Assembly: GCF_050948215.1 (NCBI RefSeq)
Contig: NC_135156.1
Coordinates: forward strand, 3,038,001-3,102,000
Source of the DNA: Halictus rubicundus
Taxonomy: Eukaryota > Arthropoda > Insecta > Hymenoptera > Halictidae
Length of the DNA: 64,000 nucleotides
Direction: 5' to 3'
Shown here: piece after piece, positions 36,417 to 48,320 of the stretch
Numbering within the stretch: the first letter of the stretch is position 1
How the letters are laid out: each line of letters begins with the position of its first letter
The notes under the pieces: model-generated
The model's database searches: none
What the model saw: the letters and a program-made list of their open reading frames with translations, nothing else
Told to the model about the DNA's origin: nothing
Made by a program: the position numbers and the translations under genes

Positions 36417-36589
36417 TAATTATTATATTACAGAACAAACTGAAAAGAGATGTGTTTTACAGACACCAAAATGGAGGTCATCGATTCGACAATTATTGTA
36501 ACTTTCACAGTTTAAACGCGTTGATTACGAAATCTAAACTTTGCTTTTACGATGCTCTGCGATCAGAGGATACAGAAATTGGTAATTAA

Positions 36590-37020
36590 CCTAAACGACT
36601 CTGGTAGCGATCAAAGGGACAGATGAGTCCCTAGATGAAGAAGTTAAAATACAAGACTCAATCCGGAGCCATCAACGACCAACACAGATCTACATGGTGC
36701 GCTAACATCTTCATGGCTTTCTTCGCACCCTCCTGGAATGTGTAAGAGTCTTTTCGAATCTCGTTTCGAGAAGTCTCAGAGGGCTCGCTGTCAATTAATC
36801 GTCTCTGGCCAATCTCGAAGGGTCGCGACTCGTTCGAGGTGGCAAGGGAAAGGACGACGAAGCGCTAGAACCTAATTCAGCCCGATCTTGTCTACCACCC
36901 CGAATTCCTTTCTGATGTCTGCCGTCCGTGAATCCGATTTGTCGACACGTTTGTCTTCCTGATACGCTCCTCTGATACTCTCGATCACCTAACGCCTATT
37001 ATCCCCGCGAAACGGGCTGT
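36590..37020. promoter_or_regulatory. GC-richer island in the ChAT intron, candidate regulatory element
   Basis: About 430 bases of mixed-composition DNA in AT-rich surroundings. It is stop-interrupted in all frames I checked and has no ChAT-like peptide. Regulatory role inferred from composition only. Confidence 0.28.
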
Positions 37021-37139
37021 CAATTATTTGAAATAATATTTCGTGCTCAGGATTACTGATGGGCTACGGATGTTTTTGTAAATTTGAAGAATTGATTCAC
37101 AGAACTGAGTAGACACTTTTATTGTTTGTGAGAGGATAT

Positions 37140-37250
37140 ACAGGGTATTTGAAGTAAATCCGGAAAAATCATTGAACAAAGAAAAACAGTTCAAATTCCA
37201 GGAAAATGTTAATATATTCTTTCGCCAGTTTGTACAAAAGTGGTGTTAGT
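37140..37250. repeat. Dispersed repeat fragment shared with 12205-12330
   Basis: Starts TACAGGGTATTTGAAGTAAA and is collinear with the 12.2-kb fragment over about 100 bases. The right end was not found. Confidence 0.6.
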
Positions 37251-37372
37251 ATGAATTAATCGACACAAGTTTATTTATTTTAATATCTTAATCAAATATA
37301 ACGGTGTTTCTAATTCATGTCATACTTTTTAATAACTGAACATAACCTTATCTCCTTTTTCGCAGTGCTGAC

Positions 37373-37576
37373 AGTCACCAGACCAAGACTTGTTCCCCAC
37401 TCTAATTTCCCGTTTTACCACACTATTCCGCACGCTTCCGCCGCGGCCCGGTCACGTGACGCGTTTCGACTTTGTCGTATCTGTGTCACAATGTCACGTG
37501 ACTAACCCAGTACTGGCAAAGAGAGGGTAACTTTTTCCCTTCAATTCGTGCTCCCTCCCCTCATCAGGCAACACTG
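37373..37576. mobile_element. hAT-like MITE (204 bp)
   Basis: Flanked by 8-base duplications GTGCTGAC (37365) and GTGCTCAC (37577), 7 of 8 identical. The right terminus reads, inverted, CAGTGTTGCCTGATGAGG, a typical hAT-type end; the left is (C)AGTCACCAGACC. The body is homologous, inverted, to the repeat at 51650-52046. Confidence 0.72.
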
Positions 37577-37584
37577 GTGCTCAC

Positions 37585-39032
37585 GTCTATGACCGATATC
37601 GATAAACGAACAAGTCTACCCACTCAATCCTACATAACCTATTCTATGCTAACTATAACTATCATTATTACTTATTTCTATAATTATCAAATACATCACA
37701 ATAAATGACCAAAAAATTCAATTTCTACCGTAATACAATAAAGAAAGCGTTGTAATTCATTGGCAGAATGTGTTGATTACAATTGTGCCTACATTATTCA
37801 ATAAGTTTTATTAAGGAAAGGATTACGTTTCTTTAACGTTACTGTTAAAAATCGGACATGTGATTTTGATTATTTTACCCATTAGAAAGAATTACAAAAT
37901 CACGAATAAGAATATCGTATCTTTTTTTAACGAGTTAATATAAATTTTAAAAACTAAGCTAAAGTGATATTGGATTTGGAACAATTTAGTGTTGTCCAAT
38001 TAATTCAGACATTTATTTATTCTACGTGTAAACGTACAATTCAGGAATATTTGTATATGTCTCACCATACTTCACCGTGGACACATCAAGCATTCGATTT
38101 CGGGGAAAACGATGGGAAGGGCAATAGAAGTTGGGTTCCGATAATGGTCTTCGTGTATCGTGTGATTTATCGAACGCAGGCTTATCGATGTATCCTGTAC
38201 TTGAGAGGAGGGAAGGAATGTTGGTAGATAGGAAAGGCTTCTAAATATAACAAATTGACGCATCGTGGGTGACTTAACATTTTTACACCTCTCCCCAGTT
38301 TCTACAAAAAAAAAATTGATACTCTTTCGTAAATATTAAGGGTACCCATAAATAACGTATTCTGTAACCAAATTTTCTGAAACCATAAAATCGTGATTTA
38401 TCTTAATAAGAAATTTTAATGAACAACTAATAAGAAGAACACGATAGCTGTTTCCTTCAGTTAACTTAAAAATTTCACGATCCAGAGAAATAGGTTGATA
38501 AAAAGAACATTGCGCTTAATGTATAATTGTTATTGGGAAATCAATATACAAATTCACAAAAAATGAAACAAGAAAAAACTCCAACGATATCAGCGATTAA
38601 AGTGAGATGAAAATATTCGTTAGGAAGTCGTAATTTTATTGCTGACCTTCCTAAAATGGGTAAAAGTGTAAAATGATTGTCGAATGCCATTAAGCCAGAA
38701 ACAGCTTTGTAATGTAGACATTGCTATTCGCAGCACGGGTCTAAAAGCAGTAGCAACATTTTTTCTCGAAGGTTTTTCGTAATTAGCCATGAAAGTGCAG
38801 TTAACTTGTCCCTAATTGCGAGATTCCAACTATTCGTTCGCTGTTGTCAACATGTTGCCAAATGCCATTACGCGCACGAACTTTTATTTTCATTGTTGGA
38901 GTGTCTCTTTCATAGTAATTTTGGCACCAGACAACAATAAGTACTCGTTTTCGTTATGTCGGTGTAGTAGCCAAATATTTAGCAACAACGCGTTAGAAAT
39001 TAAACACAAAACATGTGTGTAGATGCTAATAA
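37585..39032. other. AT-rich intron DNA with one repeated patch
   Basis: No coding exon. The patch at 38136-38207 is an inverted homologue of 43438-43503. Confidence 0.45.
38136..38207. repeat. Repeat patch shared (inverted) with 43438-43503
   Basis: TTCCGATAATGGTC, TGTATCG, GATTTATC and GCTTATCGATGT occur in the same order in the reverse complement of 43438-43503. Family unknown. Confidence 0.65.
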
Positions 39033-40782
39033 CACTGTCCAACACGAAAATTGTTTTGCAATACCTGTTGGGTGATTCATATACACTTTGTCATTCTAAA
39101 ACCAAATCCGAAAGCAAAATTCCTCTATCACCCAACGTTTTCGAAAAATATTGGTTTTTGTAAAAATTCATGATTTTGATAAAAAATGATGTGTTACGCA
39201 AAAACTAAACACTCGAGAAAGTTCAAGTTTGAGTCAAGAGGTAGCGGGGACTCTCCTCTACATATCCATATAGCCAATTATATTTTTATGTACTTCCTAA
39301 TAGTTGTAAATGGTTGTTAAAGTTTGAAAATGTGCCGACACGGGTACTTCGTACGCTCTATTTTTGTATTTATGTGAAAAATCCTTTATCTAGCAGGAAT
39401 TTACTATACAGGAATGCATTCTACAGACATTTCTGGTAAAGAAACCATTCACGAAAAGTATTTGGTTCCCTTAGTTTACGAGAAGGTTAAGAAAATATTC
39501 ATTGACAGCATGTGCGCGACGCGTTCGCGCCAGACCATTGCAGGCTTTTCACGACTCGCCAGGGCCGTCGCTATGCGTAGTCGACGTTGGTACCACTCAA
39601 GTATGTCTTTGCTTCCTATGCTTAATTACATACATTTTTTTGTCTCTTTGCTTGTTTCCGCCTTGCTTGAAGCTTGTTCCTGGTATCCCGTTTTCAATAA
39701 TAAGTGTCCAACAGTAATCAGCAAGCATCGCACATAAGTATTTTCCTTTGTAACGTTTTTCATTGGTAAAATATCTTGATGAAAGATTAATGCTGGAATT
39801 GTATTCCTTGTTTTGATTTTAAAATAATTTCGTCATAAATATTACAAAAACAGTCCGGCTGATTTATACCCTTCCGCGTCATTTTATCGATTTAATATGG
39901 AGCAATCTATGTCTTAATTATGTACTTAAATCAATACAAATAGTCCCATTTACATCGTCTTTGTACTTATTTTAATCGGAAGAATCTCGAATGTCCATTG
40001 GTATTGCAATTATAAAGATAAGACAACAATTACTGAAAATAAAATTTTCCAGTCAACGCATTGCTGCGGTCAATTTTCTTTATTAAGCATTTCCACAATG
40101 AAATGTGAATATAACTCGTATTTTTGTAATTTTGTGTAATGATTGGCACCCAAAAAGACAAAAAGAATGTATGTAATTAAGCATAGTAAGCAAAGACATA
40201 CTTGAGTGGTACCAACGTCGACTACGCATAGCGACGGCACTGGCGAGTCGTGAAAAGGCTGCAATGGTCGTCTGGCGCGAACGCGTCGCGCACAAGCTGT
40301 CAATGAGTATTTTCTTAATCTTCTCGTATACTAAGGGAACCAAATACTTTTCGTCGATGGTTTTTTTACCAGAAATGTCTGTAGAATGCATTCCTGTATA
40401 GTAAATTCCTGCTAGATAAAGGATTTTTCACATAAATACAAAAATAGAGCGTACAAAGTACCCGCGTCGGCACATTTTCAAACTTTAACAACCATTTACA
40501 ACTATTAGGAAGTACATAAAAATATAATTGGCTATATGGATATGTAGAGGAGAGTCCCGTCTATCTCTTGACTCAAACTTGAACTTTCTCGAGTGTTTAG
40601 TTTTTGCGTAACACATCATTTTTTATCAAAATCATGAATTTTTACAAAAACCAATATTTTTCGAAAACGTTGGGTGATAGAGCAATTCTGCTTTCGGATT
40701 TGGTTTTAGAATGACAAAGTGTATAAGAATCACCCAACAGGTATTGCAAAACTCGAAAAAAGTTTTATTTTGTTGGACAGTG
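39033..40782. mobile_element. 1.75-kb fold-back element with ~620-bp inverted arms
   Basis: Starts CACTGTCCAACACGAAAA and ends with the inverse TTGTTGGACAGTG, flanked by TAA on both sides (39030, 40783). The arms (about 39033-39650 and 40153-40782) are inverted copies at high identity. Each arm carries the same short open frame (39414 plus; 40391 minus), which begins MHSTDISGK and contains CATRSRQT; I do not recognise it. The ~500-base loop is AT-rich. A 3-base TAA duplication would fit a PIF/Harbinger-like element, but the ends are not diagnostic. Confidence 0.9.
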
Positions 40783-40785
40783 TAA

Positions 40786-41058
40786 TTTAGTCACTGACAT
40801 AACGTCATTATTTACAGAGCATGTTAGTGGCAATGCTAGAAGAAGTACATTTTACTCTGTTGATACATGCAGTAAACTCGACGCAAGAAAATAGTTAGGA
40901 CCTGTAGTAATTAATTTTCACAAATAAACGTTTGGTAAAAATATAAGAACAGACTGTGTTTTAGTGCTAATAGGTGGCAACTAATACATTTTCTAATAGT
41001 ACAATATCTCGGTATTTACAAATGCATTTTTTGTTGCTTATGCTATAATATGTCGCTA
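40786..41058. other. AT-rich intron DNA
   Basis: Nothing recognised. Confidence 0.4.
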
Positions 41059-41059
41059 T

Positions 41060-41935
41060 TATACCGGGTGATTCAGAACACCTAAATATTTACGTTAGGC
41101 TTCAAGAAAGAAGAAAATGTCAGGCAGAAAAGTTATACTGTTCAAAGAGGCAAATATGGCGATATAAAAATATGTTCTGAACGTTGTCGGTTTCAAGGTC
41201 TTGTAAAGGTCATCGATAATTTTTAAATGGCACCATACATTTTTAACTCTATAGTGTTGTAGCTGTAGTTAAGACGAGTTCATTGATGTGGTACACTATA
41301 TATGACCTTCAAATGACCTTGAACTAGAAAATTTTTGATAAAGCAAAAATGATAACTTCAAAATGTGCAATCATTTTATTTGAATTAAATTAAATGTTCG
41401 AAATTATGACCTTGAGCGGTAACACGAACATTTAAACCGGGACACCTGCGATCAGGAAATCGGTCTTTGTAAAACCAAACAGCTTCTCGATGACGACTTT
41501 CGTAATAAATGGGAATAAGATCGATCTTTTTCTCCCTTGAGTAACGCATCGTTAAACGGTTATCGATAAACTGATACACTCACAATAATGACAATAACTG
41601 ACTCGGCATGCATACCTGTAGTTCGTTGATAATCTTGTTTGTGTATGCTTAGAGATCACGATCCGTTAACGGTATACATATTCTGAGACCTAATGGCTTA
41701 AGAAATTAAATTTCATCAATTGAACTTATATTATACCTATTTATGAGTCCAAGGTCATTAGGAAGGTCATAGTGTACCATATTATTGAACTCGTCTTGAC
41801 ATCAGCTATGTACAACACTACGGAAGTTAAAAATCTATGATGCCATTTAAAAATCATCGATGAACTATTCAAAAGACCTTGAAACCGGCAATAATTAGAA
41901 CATTGTTTTATATCGCCGTTTTATTAAATTGTCGT
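41060..41935 (-). mobile_element. Degraded inverted-repeat transposon with transposase-linked HTH fragment
   Basis: Starts TA-CCGGGTGATTCAGAACACC. Inverted arms at about 41160-41330 and 41740-41925 match well (both carry the GGTTTCAAGGTCTT block and the TTTAAATGGCA block). The outer right end is lost. Between the arms the minus strand (41385-41579) encodes 64 residues with SREKKIDLIPIYYES...AVWFYKDRFPDRRCP. This resembles the helix-turn-helix domain (DUF4817-type) found N-terminal in many arthropod DNA-transposon proteins. No catalytic domain remains. Confidence 0.7.
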
Positions 41936-43250
41936 TAATTTATTAAATTGATCATCCTCTCGTTTGGTTTTCTTGAGCGACATGGCGCGAAGAAATCATT
42001 GGTTTCTAGAAACAGTATATCCTGACTTTTTACTGAAGACCATTTACACGGGATCGCAGCTAATTAAGCACACGCACTTTTTAGCGATGAACGCAAGGTA
42101 TAGTTGTTTGATTGTAATGGAATTTAATGGTTCGTTAAAAGAAAAAAGAAAGAAACATAATACATACTGTCAATTTCCCACTTCGAAACATGGAGGAAGC
42201 GCTATAATGGTTTGCGTATGTTTTTTCTTTTTGATATAGCATTATTCCATTATGTAGGATACGTAAAAACTTTATAGATAAATGATACCATGTACTTTGA
42301 AAAGTATGTATATCTAATATTGCAAAAAAGTGGCTGAAGAGAACAGAAATTTGTGTAATAAAACAGCTAAAGTATGAATTTAAGTCCCATTCAAACTCTT
42401 CAGAATCAAATAATATTATTACAAATGGCGAAAACATTCAAGGTGTGCAAGGTACGTAGTTCACCCTGTATATTATCATTATTAAAGATGTCGTTCATTC
42501 ATAAGAAAAGTGACATAAATCAAAGAAAAGGAAATTTTACAGGAGAGCCATTTGAAACTTACCTAAAATTGCAAATTTTTTATTGTATGCTATAGCCAAC
42601 TTAGAAGTGTAAAATAATTTGTTATTATTTAGATACTAGGTTAATTTTCATATACATTAGTTATAAAGTACACTACTAATAATATATATATTGTTGATTG
42701 TTGTTGTTATTTATTGTTGTAATTTTTTTATGAACATATATTGAGTTATGTCACTTTTCTTATGAATGAACGATGTATCATATCTATTTGCCTACATACG
42801 TCAATCGTTAACTTACTTTCCAACTGAACTGTAGAGTAAATATAAATTTTCTTCCCTCTTCTGTGAAATTACTACAAACAAAGAAGTTCTAATTATCGTA
42901 ATAATAAGTACGGCAAGCTGTTAATTCCCACTACACCAAAGAGGCTATTACCTGTAGTAGACAGCAACGAAGGTCTTAAAAACTAATAATATTAACAAAT
43001 TGTTTAAATTATACTCAGGTTTGTCCAACAAGTTTCTTTACTTGTTTCATTGTTTTAAAGAATCTATCAATTTTTCTATCACCTCTTGTAGTTTTCTCGC
43101 TTCCATTATGTTACAAGTTATAGATATTTATAAGAATTCATTGATGCTTTAAAATAGAATTTGTTAAAATTGTGATAGTTGTCGTACACATTACTGTTTA
43201 AACTATCTTTCGTCCGCCACTGTATATCTGTGAAGATTCTTCTTCTTTTC
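41936..43250. other. AT-rich intron DNA
   Basis: No gene recognised. An isolated transposon right end (GTTCACCCTGTATA) lies at 42460-42473; the left partner was not found. Confidence 0.4.
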
Positions 43251-43660
43251 TCTTCTCCCCATTGTTCTCTCGCGATGTTCTGATGGGCGACACGGTTTCC
43301 CCCACAGCGTAAGAGTTATACAAGGTATTAGCACGGAAACAGATGTAGGCGTCGAGCGATGTGTCTAGAGCTCACCCTTCCCGTGCACTGACAATTTGTC
43401 ACATTCGCGACCGCCGACAATGCCACCCCCTTTCTATCTCGAGTACGCAACACATCGATAAGCTTGATAAATCGTGCGATACATGACCGTTATTATCGGA
43501 AACTTCATCCCCCCACCCTCACCCCCACCCTCTTCGCCTACTTTGTCGTGCTTATCAGTAAAATAGGATAATGGGCACGCGTCTGATGTGATCATTGTCC
43601 GACTCATACACGCGTCAAGGTGCACGACAATGCTGATATAACGGCATTGCTCGAATGCCA
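43250..43660. promoter_or_regulatory. GC-rich island in the ChAT intron, candidate regulatory element
   Basis: GC-rich patch with a strong C-run cluster at 43509-43530 and no convincing frame. It partly overlaps the repeat patch at 43438-43503, so at least that part may be of transposon origin. Confidence 0.28.
43438..43503. repeat. Repeat patch shared (inverted) with 38136-38207
   Basis: The reverse complement carries the same ordered blocks as the 38.1-kb patch. It sits inside a GC-rich island, next to a C-run. Confidence 0.65.
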
Positions 43661-46288
43661 CTTGTAATTATTCTGAACGTTAATCGAGGAGTTATTATTA
43701 CTAGGTAGTGACATAAAATAACAAGAAACGAATTCTTTGGTTTTTAATTAGCGGTTAATTGTGTGCACTTAATTTTATTCGGTACATTCAACGGTTTAAT
43801 CTTTTCTTCAACTTTCTATTATTTATGCACAACATGCGAAGTACCGTGTTCAGTCGATAATCAAGAAGTTATTTAGACACACCGATAGCAGACAAACAAT
43901 TGCACAAAAAGGCGGAAAATTATAACCATGGTAATTATAAGACATTGTTCATCAACGATTGAAAAATACTAGAACCTTTGCATACACCTAATATATATTT
44001 TCACGGTTTATTTATTGTCGCTTGCACGTCAAAAGTATTTAATGCCTTCCAAACCATTTATTCTCTTTGATCCATTACTGCAAGTTGGATACTATATTTA
44101 AAATTTCGGTTTATTCAAGATTAGTCAACTTTATTAAAATTAAACAAATTATTTAAGAAACAGCAGAGTTTTACATGGTTTTGTTGAGTTTTTAAAATGC
44201 ATTAATAATATTAACTATTAACTATTAGGTCCTTGCGTATGAAATCCCGGTGTCAGAATCCAAATGTTATGAAGTGTTTTAATTAAGAAATAATGTTATT
44301 ATCTACAAGTTCATTTGAAGGTACAAAGCTAATCTAAGTCCTATCTTTAGTTTCTAGTTACATATCCAACTTTATTCTTAAATCAAGTTTATTTCAATAT
44401 CAGTCGGTGGGACCATCGTGTATTCGTTTTATATGAGTGAGAAAATGTTAGTCTCTGTCACTCAATGATAGAAAAAGCCCAAAAATCGAGATGACAATCT
44501 CACAAATAAAGAAGAACGACCAAAAAATTTAATTTTTACCGTAGCATAATTAAAAAACTCGTCATTTTATTTTACGCGTTTTTACTGTATGATTGCGTAA
44601 TATCAAAATTCGAAATAATTATCGCTAATTTTCTACAATTGTCAGGCTTCATATTGTTCTCCATATGCAATTATATCTCAAGTTTAGAAATTATTTGGAT
44701 CACACTAGTATACCTACAGGTATATCATTTCAGACAATAAATAACGCCGTAAAACAGGTAGATGAATTGTTTAATCGTTTAGTATTCTCTGCACAAAAAG
44801 ATCATACTTTGACTCGAGGAAAATAAGAAATGAATGTATACATTTCCCTTCGAAAAGGTTTCGTTGAAGTAAAATAGAAGTTACACTGTAATTATTAAAT
44901 TACACTTTCGTAAATTCATTATATTATATACACTTGCCATACGAAATCTGTAGCGTAATTTCGATAATAGCTCCTCTCATTTCAAATCAACAGCAGTTAC
45001 AATTTGTTTAATGAATAAAAGAACTACAACGATATATAAGTAATGAAAGTATTTTCTTACCACAAGTCTACATAAATAAATAATATTAAATATTACACTC
45101 TTGTACCGTACAATGTATAAACAATACTATCAAAGTTCATGAGTTTGTTTCACGTTTCACAAAATTTGTTTCGCGTTGAGGAAACTTTAAGATAACTAAT
45201 AAAATAGTAAGGGGCTACGATCCGTTAGGTTACATTAATTACTTACGTTGTAGTGTTCCAAGGGAACTAAACTAGAAGTTGCTTGCTTCCCAACTTCGAC
45301 TTGTAGGAGTGTACCTTAGATAGGTATTCCGTAAGACTTTCGGGGAAACTCGTGTGTCTGACATTTCGATCTAAACTTGGTTAAGCGTTCCTGATTTTTT
45401 CTTCCTACCTAGAACGTTGTTACGATAATTGAAGATCGTCTCAACAACACTAGTATCATATTAATTCTTGATCGTGACATTTAATCACAATAAAAATGTT
45501 TAGAAACCACATTGGACTATTCTTCAACACCCTCTTTACTGCCTGGAAGTGTCACCTTGTGATTATCATTCGTTTGGAGTTTGGACCATTCAAATAGACA
45601 TTGGGAGGATTATGTTCCAATAGTAACGAAGAGATGGAGCACTTCGTGTGCAGTTGGCTTGAGCCCAACTCTCTACTTTCTATGACATTGAAATTAAAAT
45701 ATTCAAGAATATAAATATATATGAATATTTATTCAAAATATACATATTTTCAGTATTTTCTTTTAGCAATCCAGTGGAGAAAGTACGTGGATTGTAGCGG
45801 AAGATATACAGAAGAATGTGTATCTTGCAAAAATTCAACTGAAATAGAAAATTGGGAAAAACGTCCGGTTTATATTCGAGGACCCTCGTATTTTACCGAT
45901 CGGATATCAGTTTGAATTAATCGGACAACTTAGATACACGGAAAAAAGTGGACACTGAACACTAGGGAAACTCCAAACGACCGTATTTCCGATTCGTGCG
46001 GCAAAGTGTTTCCTTTCGGTGGGGTGGTAACCCCTTCCGCTCATTGGCAGAGGGTAAAGGGCAACAATGCCATGAACAACCACTCAAACATTGGCCTTTG
46101 TCTGAAAATCTCACTCGAGTTCTTTCTCTTCTTCCCTCCCCGTAGCTTCTACACTCCTACTCTCCGTTCACCGTTTTCATCCCCCATCGGTCTGAAAGTG
46201 GCGGCCATAACCTTCTCAATTTCAGTATTTACAGCTAAAAGTTTCGGATTACTTTTTATTTTTCATTATCTTTCCCATGGTTATGATT
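43661..46288. other. AT-rich intron DNA with a small GC-richer patch at 46000-46210
   Basis: No coding exon recognised. The open frames at 45721-45915 and 46006-46290 resemble no family. Confidence 0.42.
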
Positions 46289-46586
46289 AGACTGCTGATT
46301 TTACGCATTTATGACGACGATGAATACATAAATACAAAACTGCGAAGACATCAGAAAAATTTAAATATTTGATTACCAGTGTGCGGATTGTTGTGCAAAA
46401 TAAAAATTGTCTGTATTAATTGCAAGATATAGGAGCTAGAAAGACATTTATTTGTTTTCTTAATACTTTTGTAGAGTTGAAAACAATGCAACAGAATTTT
46501 TAAATTCTCTAAATATTTTTAATATTTTATATTGGATATAATTATCTCTGCCATACATGAAAAAAAAAATAAATCTGCAGTCTAGA
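46289..46586. mobile_element. ~300-bp member of the TAGACTGCGGAT family (copy 7)
   Basis: Left AGACTGCTGATTTTACGCAT then TTATGACGACGATGAATAC; right AAATCTGCAGTCTA. It contains an internal GTGCAAAATAAAAATT, suggesting an internal partial duplication of a right end. Confidence 0.75.
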
Positions 46587-47440
46587 TATGATGCTTTCAT
46601 TAATGGATGCAGAAGTAATTTTTAAGTGTTCCTATAATACTCTTCCACCACATTATTCTACAACTAATTTAAATATACCTATTGTTTTATATTACAAAGC
46701 AACATTAGTATGTTCCTTTGGAGTTGTACTGTTACTTGTTTCTGGGGGATTATGCATGGAGTGATACATTCTGCATATAGTATAATTATAACACTACAAC
46801 TATAATAAAAATATTTGCGAAATATTTACAATTCAACCATTATAATTGTTATTTTCGCGACTTTTAGCCTATAACTGTAATAAATCTAAAGATCTTCAAT
46901 CACTTTTTTTCTGCATTAACCGATGTCGGTGAAATTTAATATCGTATATAAAAATAAAGTAAAGTTCTGTAATACTAAATGCATAATTTTTTAAATCTTA
47001 CAAATTGTATAGACTTTTCAAATTTATATATATTCTACACCTATAGCTACCTAGCCACTGGAGAATATATACGTATAGAATAGATATACTATTCCTGGCA
47101 GAAAATATTTGATTAAAATTGTGAATATAAATGTTGAACGAATTATTTGAACGTGTACTAAATATCAGTAATAGTATACTGTATCTATTAGACAAATATG
47201 GTGTAAGAGACAATGATATTGTAGAAAAATATTAATGAAATGATGTGTTCACATGTGGGAGAAAATTATAAGGAAATGTTAATAGTTTAATAAAGTGATA
47301 GAACACTTTTTAATATTTCTAACGGTGAAGATGACAATAAGCATTACCATAAACATGAAAAGATCTTCTTCTTCTAGAAAATTATGAACGACAAAGAAGT
47401 TCTAATCTCTGTAACCATAAAATAAATCGTAGTACAAGGG
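46587..47440. other. AT-rich intron DNA
   Basis: Nothing recognised. Confidence 0.4.
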
Positions 47441-47940
47441 GTTAATTTGTTACTGAGAAGTTGCATTTTTATGGAAATTTTTCTTGCATTGTCTTCGACC
47501 GGAAAAGTCCGGGATTTAGCCGTGGATCCCGTTGAGACAGCTTCATGGTGCAGTCTGCGGTCCATCAGCTCATTCTTCCCAAACGATGTAACAATTTCTT
47601 TCATCCTGTGTCTTCCACCCTCATATCTAGCCCCGAGACACGATCTCGTTTTATCTTCTCGACCCCTTACACGATCCGCGTTTGTTACGGAGCCCCAAGT
47701 CTCGACCATCATGCTCGCCGCTATCAACCCCCAACCTCTCTTCCTTTTTCGCCCTTTTCTTCATCGCCCCCTCGCGGCTTGTTCGAGGGCGGCTAGCCTC
47801 GAGCGGACCAAAGTTAGATAGAGCACGCGAGTCATGCTGCTCGAGGGGATATTCGCGCAGACTGCGTGCCCTCTAAGTGGATTCGGGGGTCAAATTCGCG
47901 GCTTCTCCGGTTCCCGCGCAGACTTGGGTAAAAAAAAGTC
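47440..47940. promoter_or_regulatory. GC-rich island in the ChAT intron, candidate regulatory element
   Basis: About 500 bases with many open frames on both strands (47374-47876), as expected of GC-rich noncoding DNA. No frame resembles a known protein. Confidence 0.3.
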
Positions 47941-47972
47941 AGATCAGTACAACACAAACGGACTCGAACATA

Positions 47973-48320
47973 TTAGGCTGGTGCAAAAATAATTCTTCAG
48001 TTTTAAACCTACCATTGGGGACAAAAAGATAGAAAGCGTTAATATTACTTGTAATAATATTTAATATAAATTGTTCACTTTGTACAGTTCATTAAATGAG
48101 TAATAAAGTGCATTTAAAATGGAAGCCGCTCTAAAACCGTTTCAAGACAAACTTTCTATTGTTAGAATTGCTAGACTTAAATCGAAGTAGAAACGCCAAA
48201 ATTTGTTAAAAATCCGGATAATTATGGAAAAGAATTCTAGTCGTCTTCCTGCGTTAAGATTGCGTCAAACGCATGCAGTTTTAAGTTCGGCATCGAATTT
48301 GTAAATGAAGAGAATGAACA
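47973..48320. mobile_element. Mariner-like element remnant (left end)
   Basis: TA followed by TTAGGCTGGTGCAAAAATAA, very close to the TTAGGTTGGTGCAAAAGTAA termini of mariner elements. A right end and transposase motifs were not found, so the right limit is arbitrary. Confidence 0.5.

Noticed and set aside
47374..47876. Several overlapping 60-124 codon frames on both strands
   Set aside because: They coincide with a GC-rich island where stop codons are rare; no frame shows domain features or splice logic.
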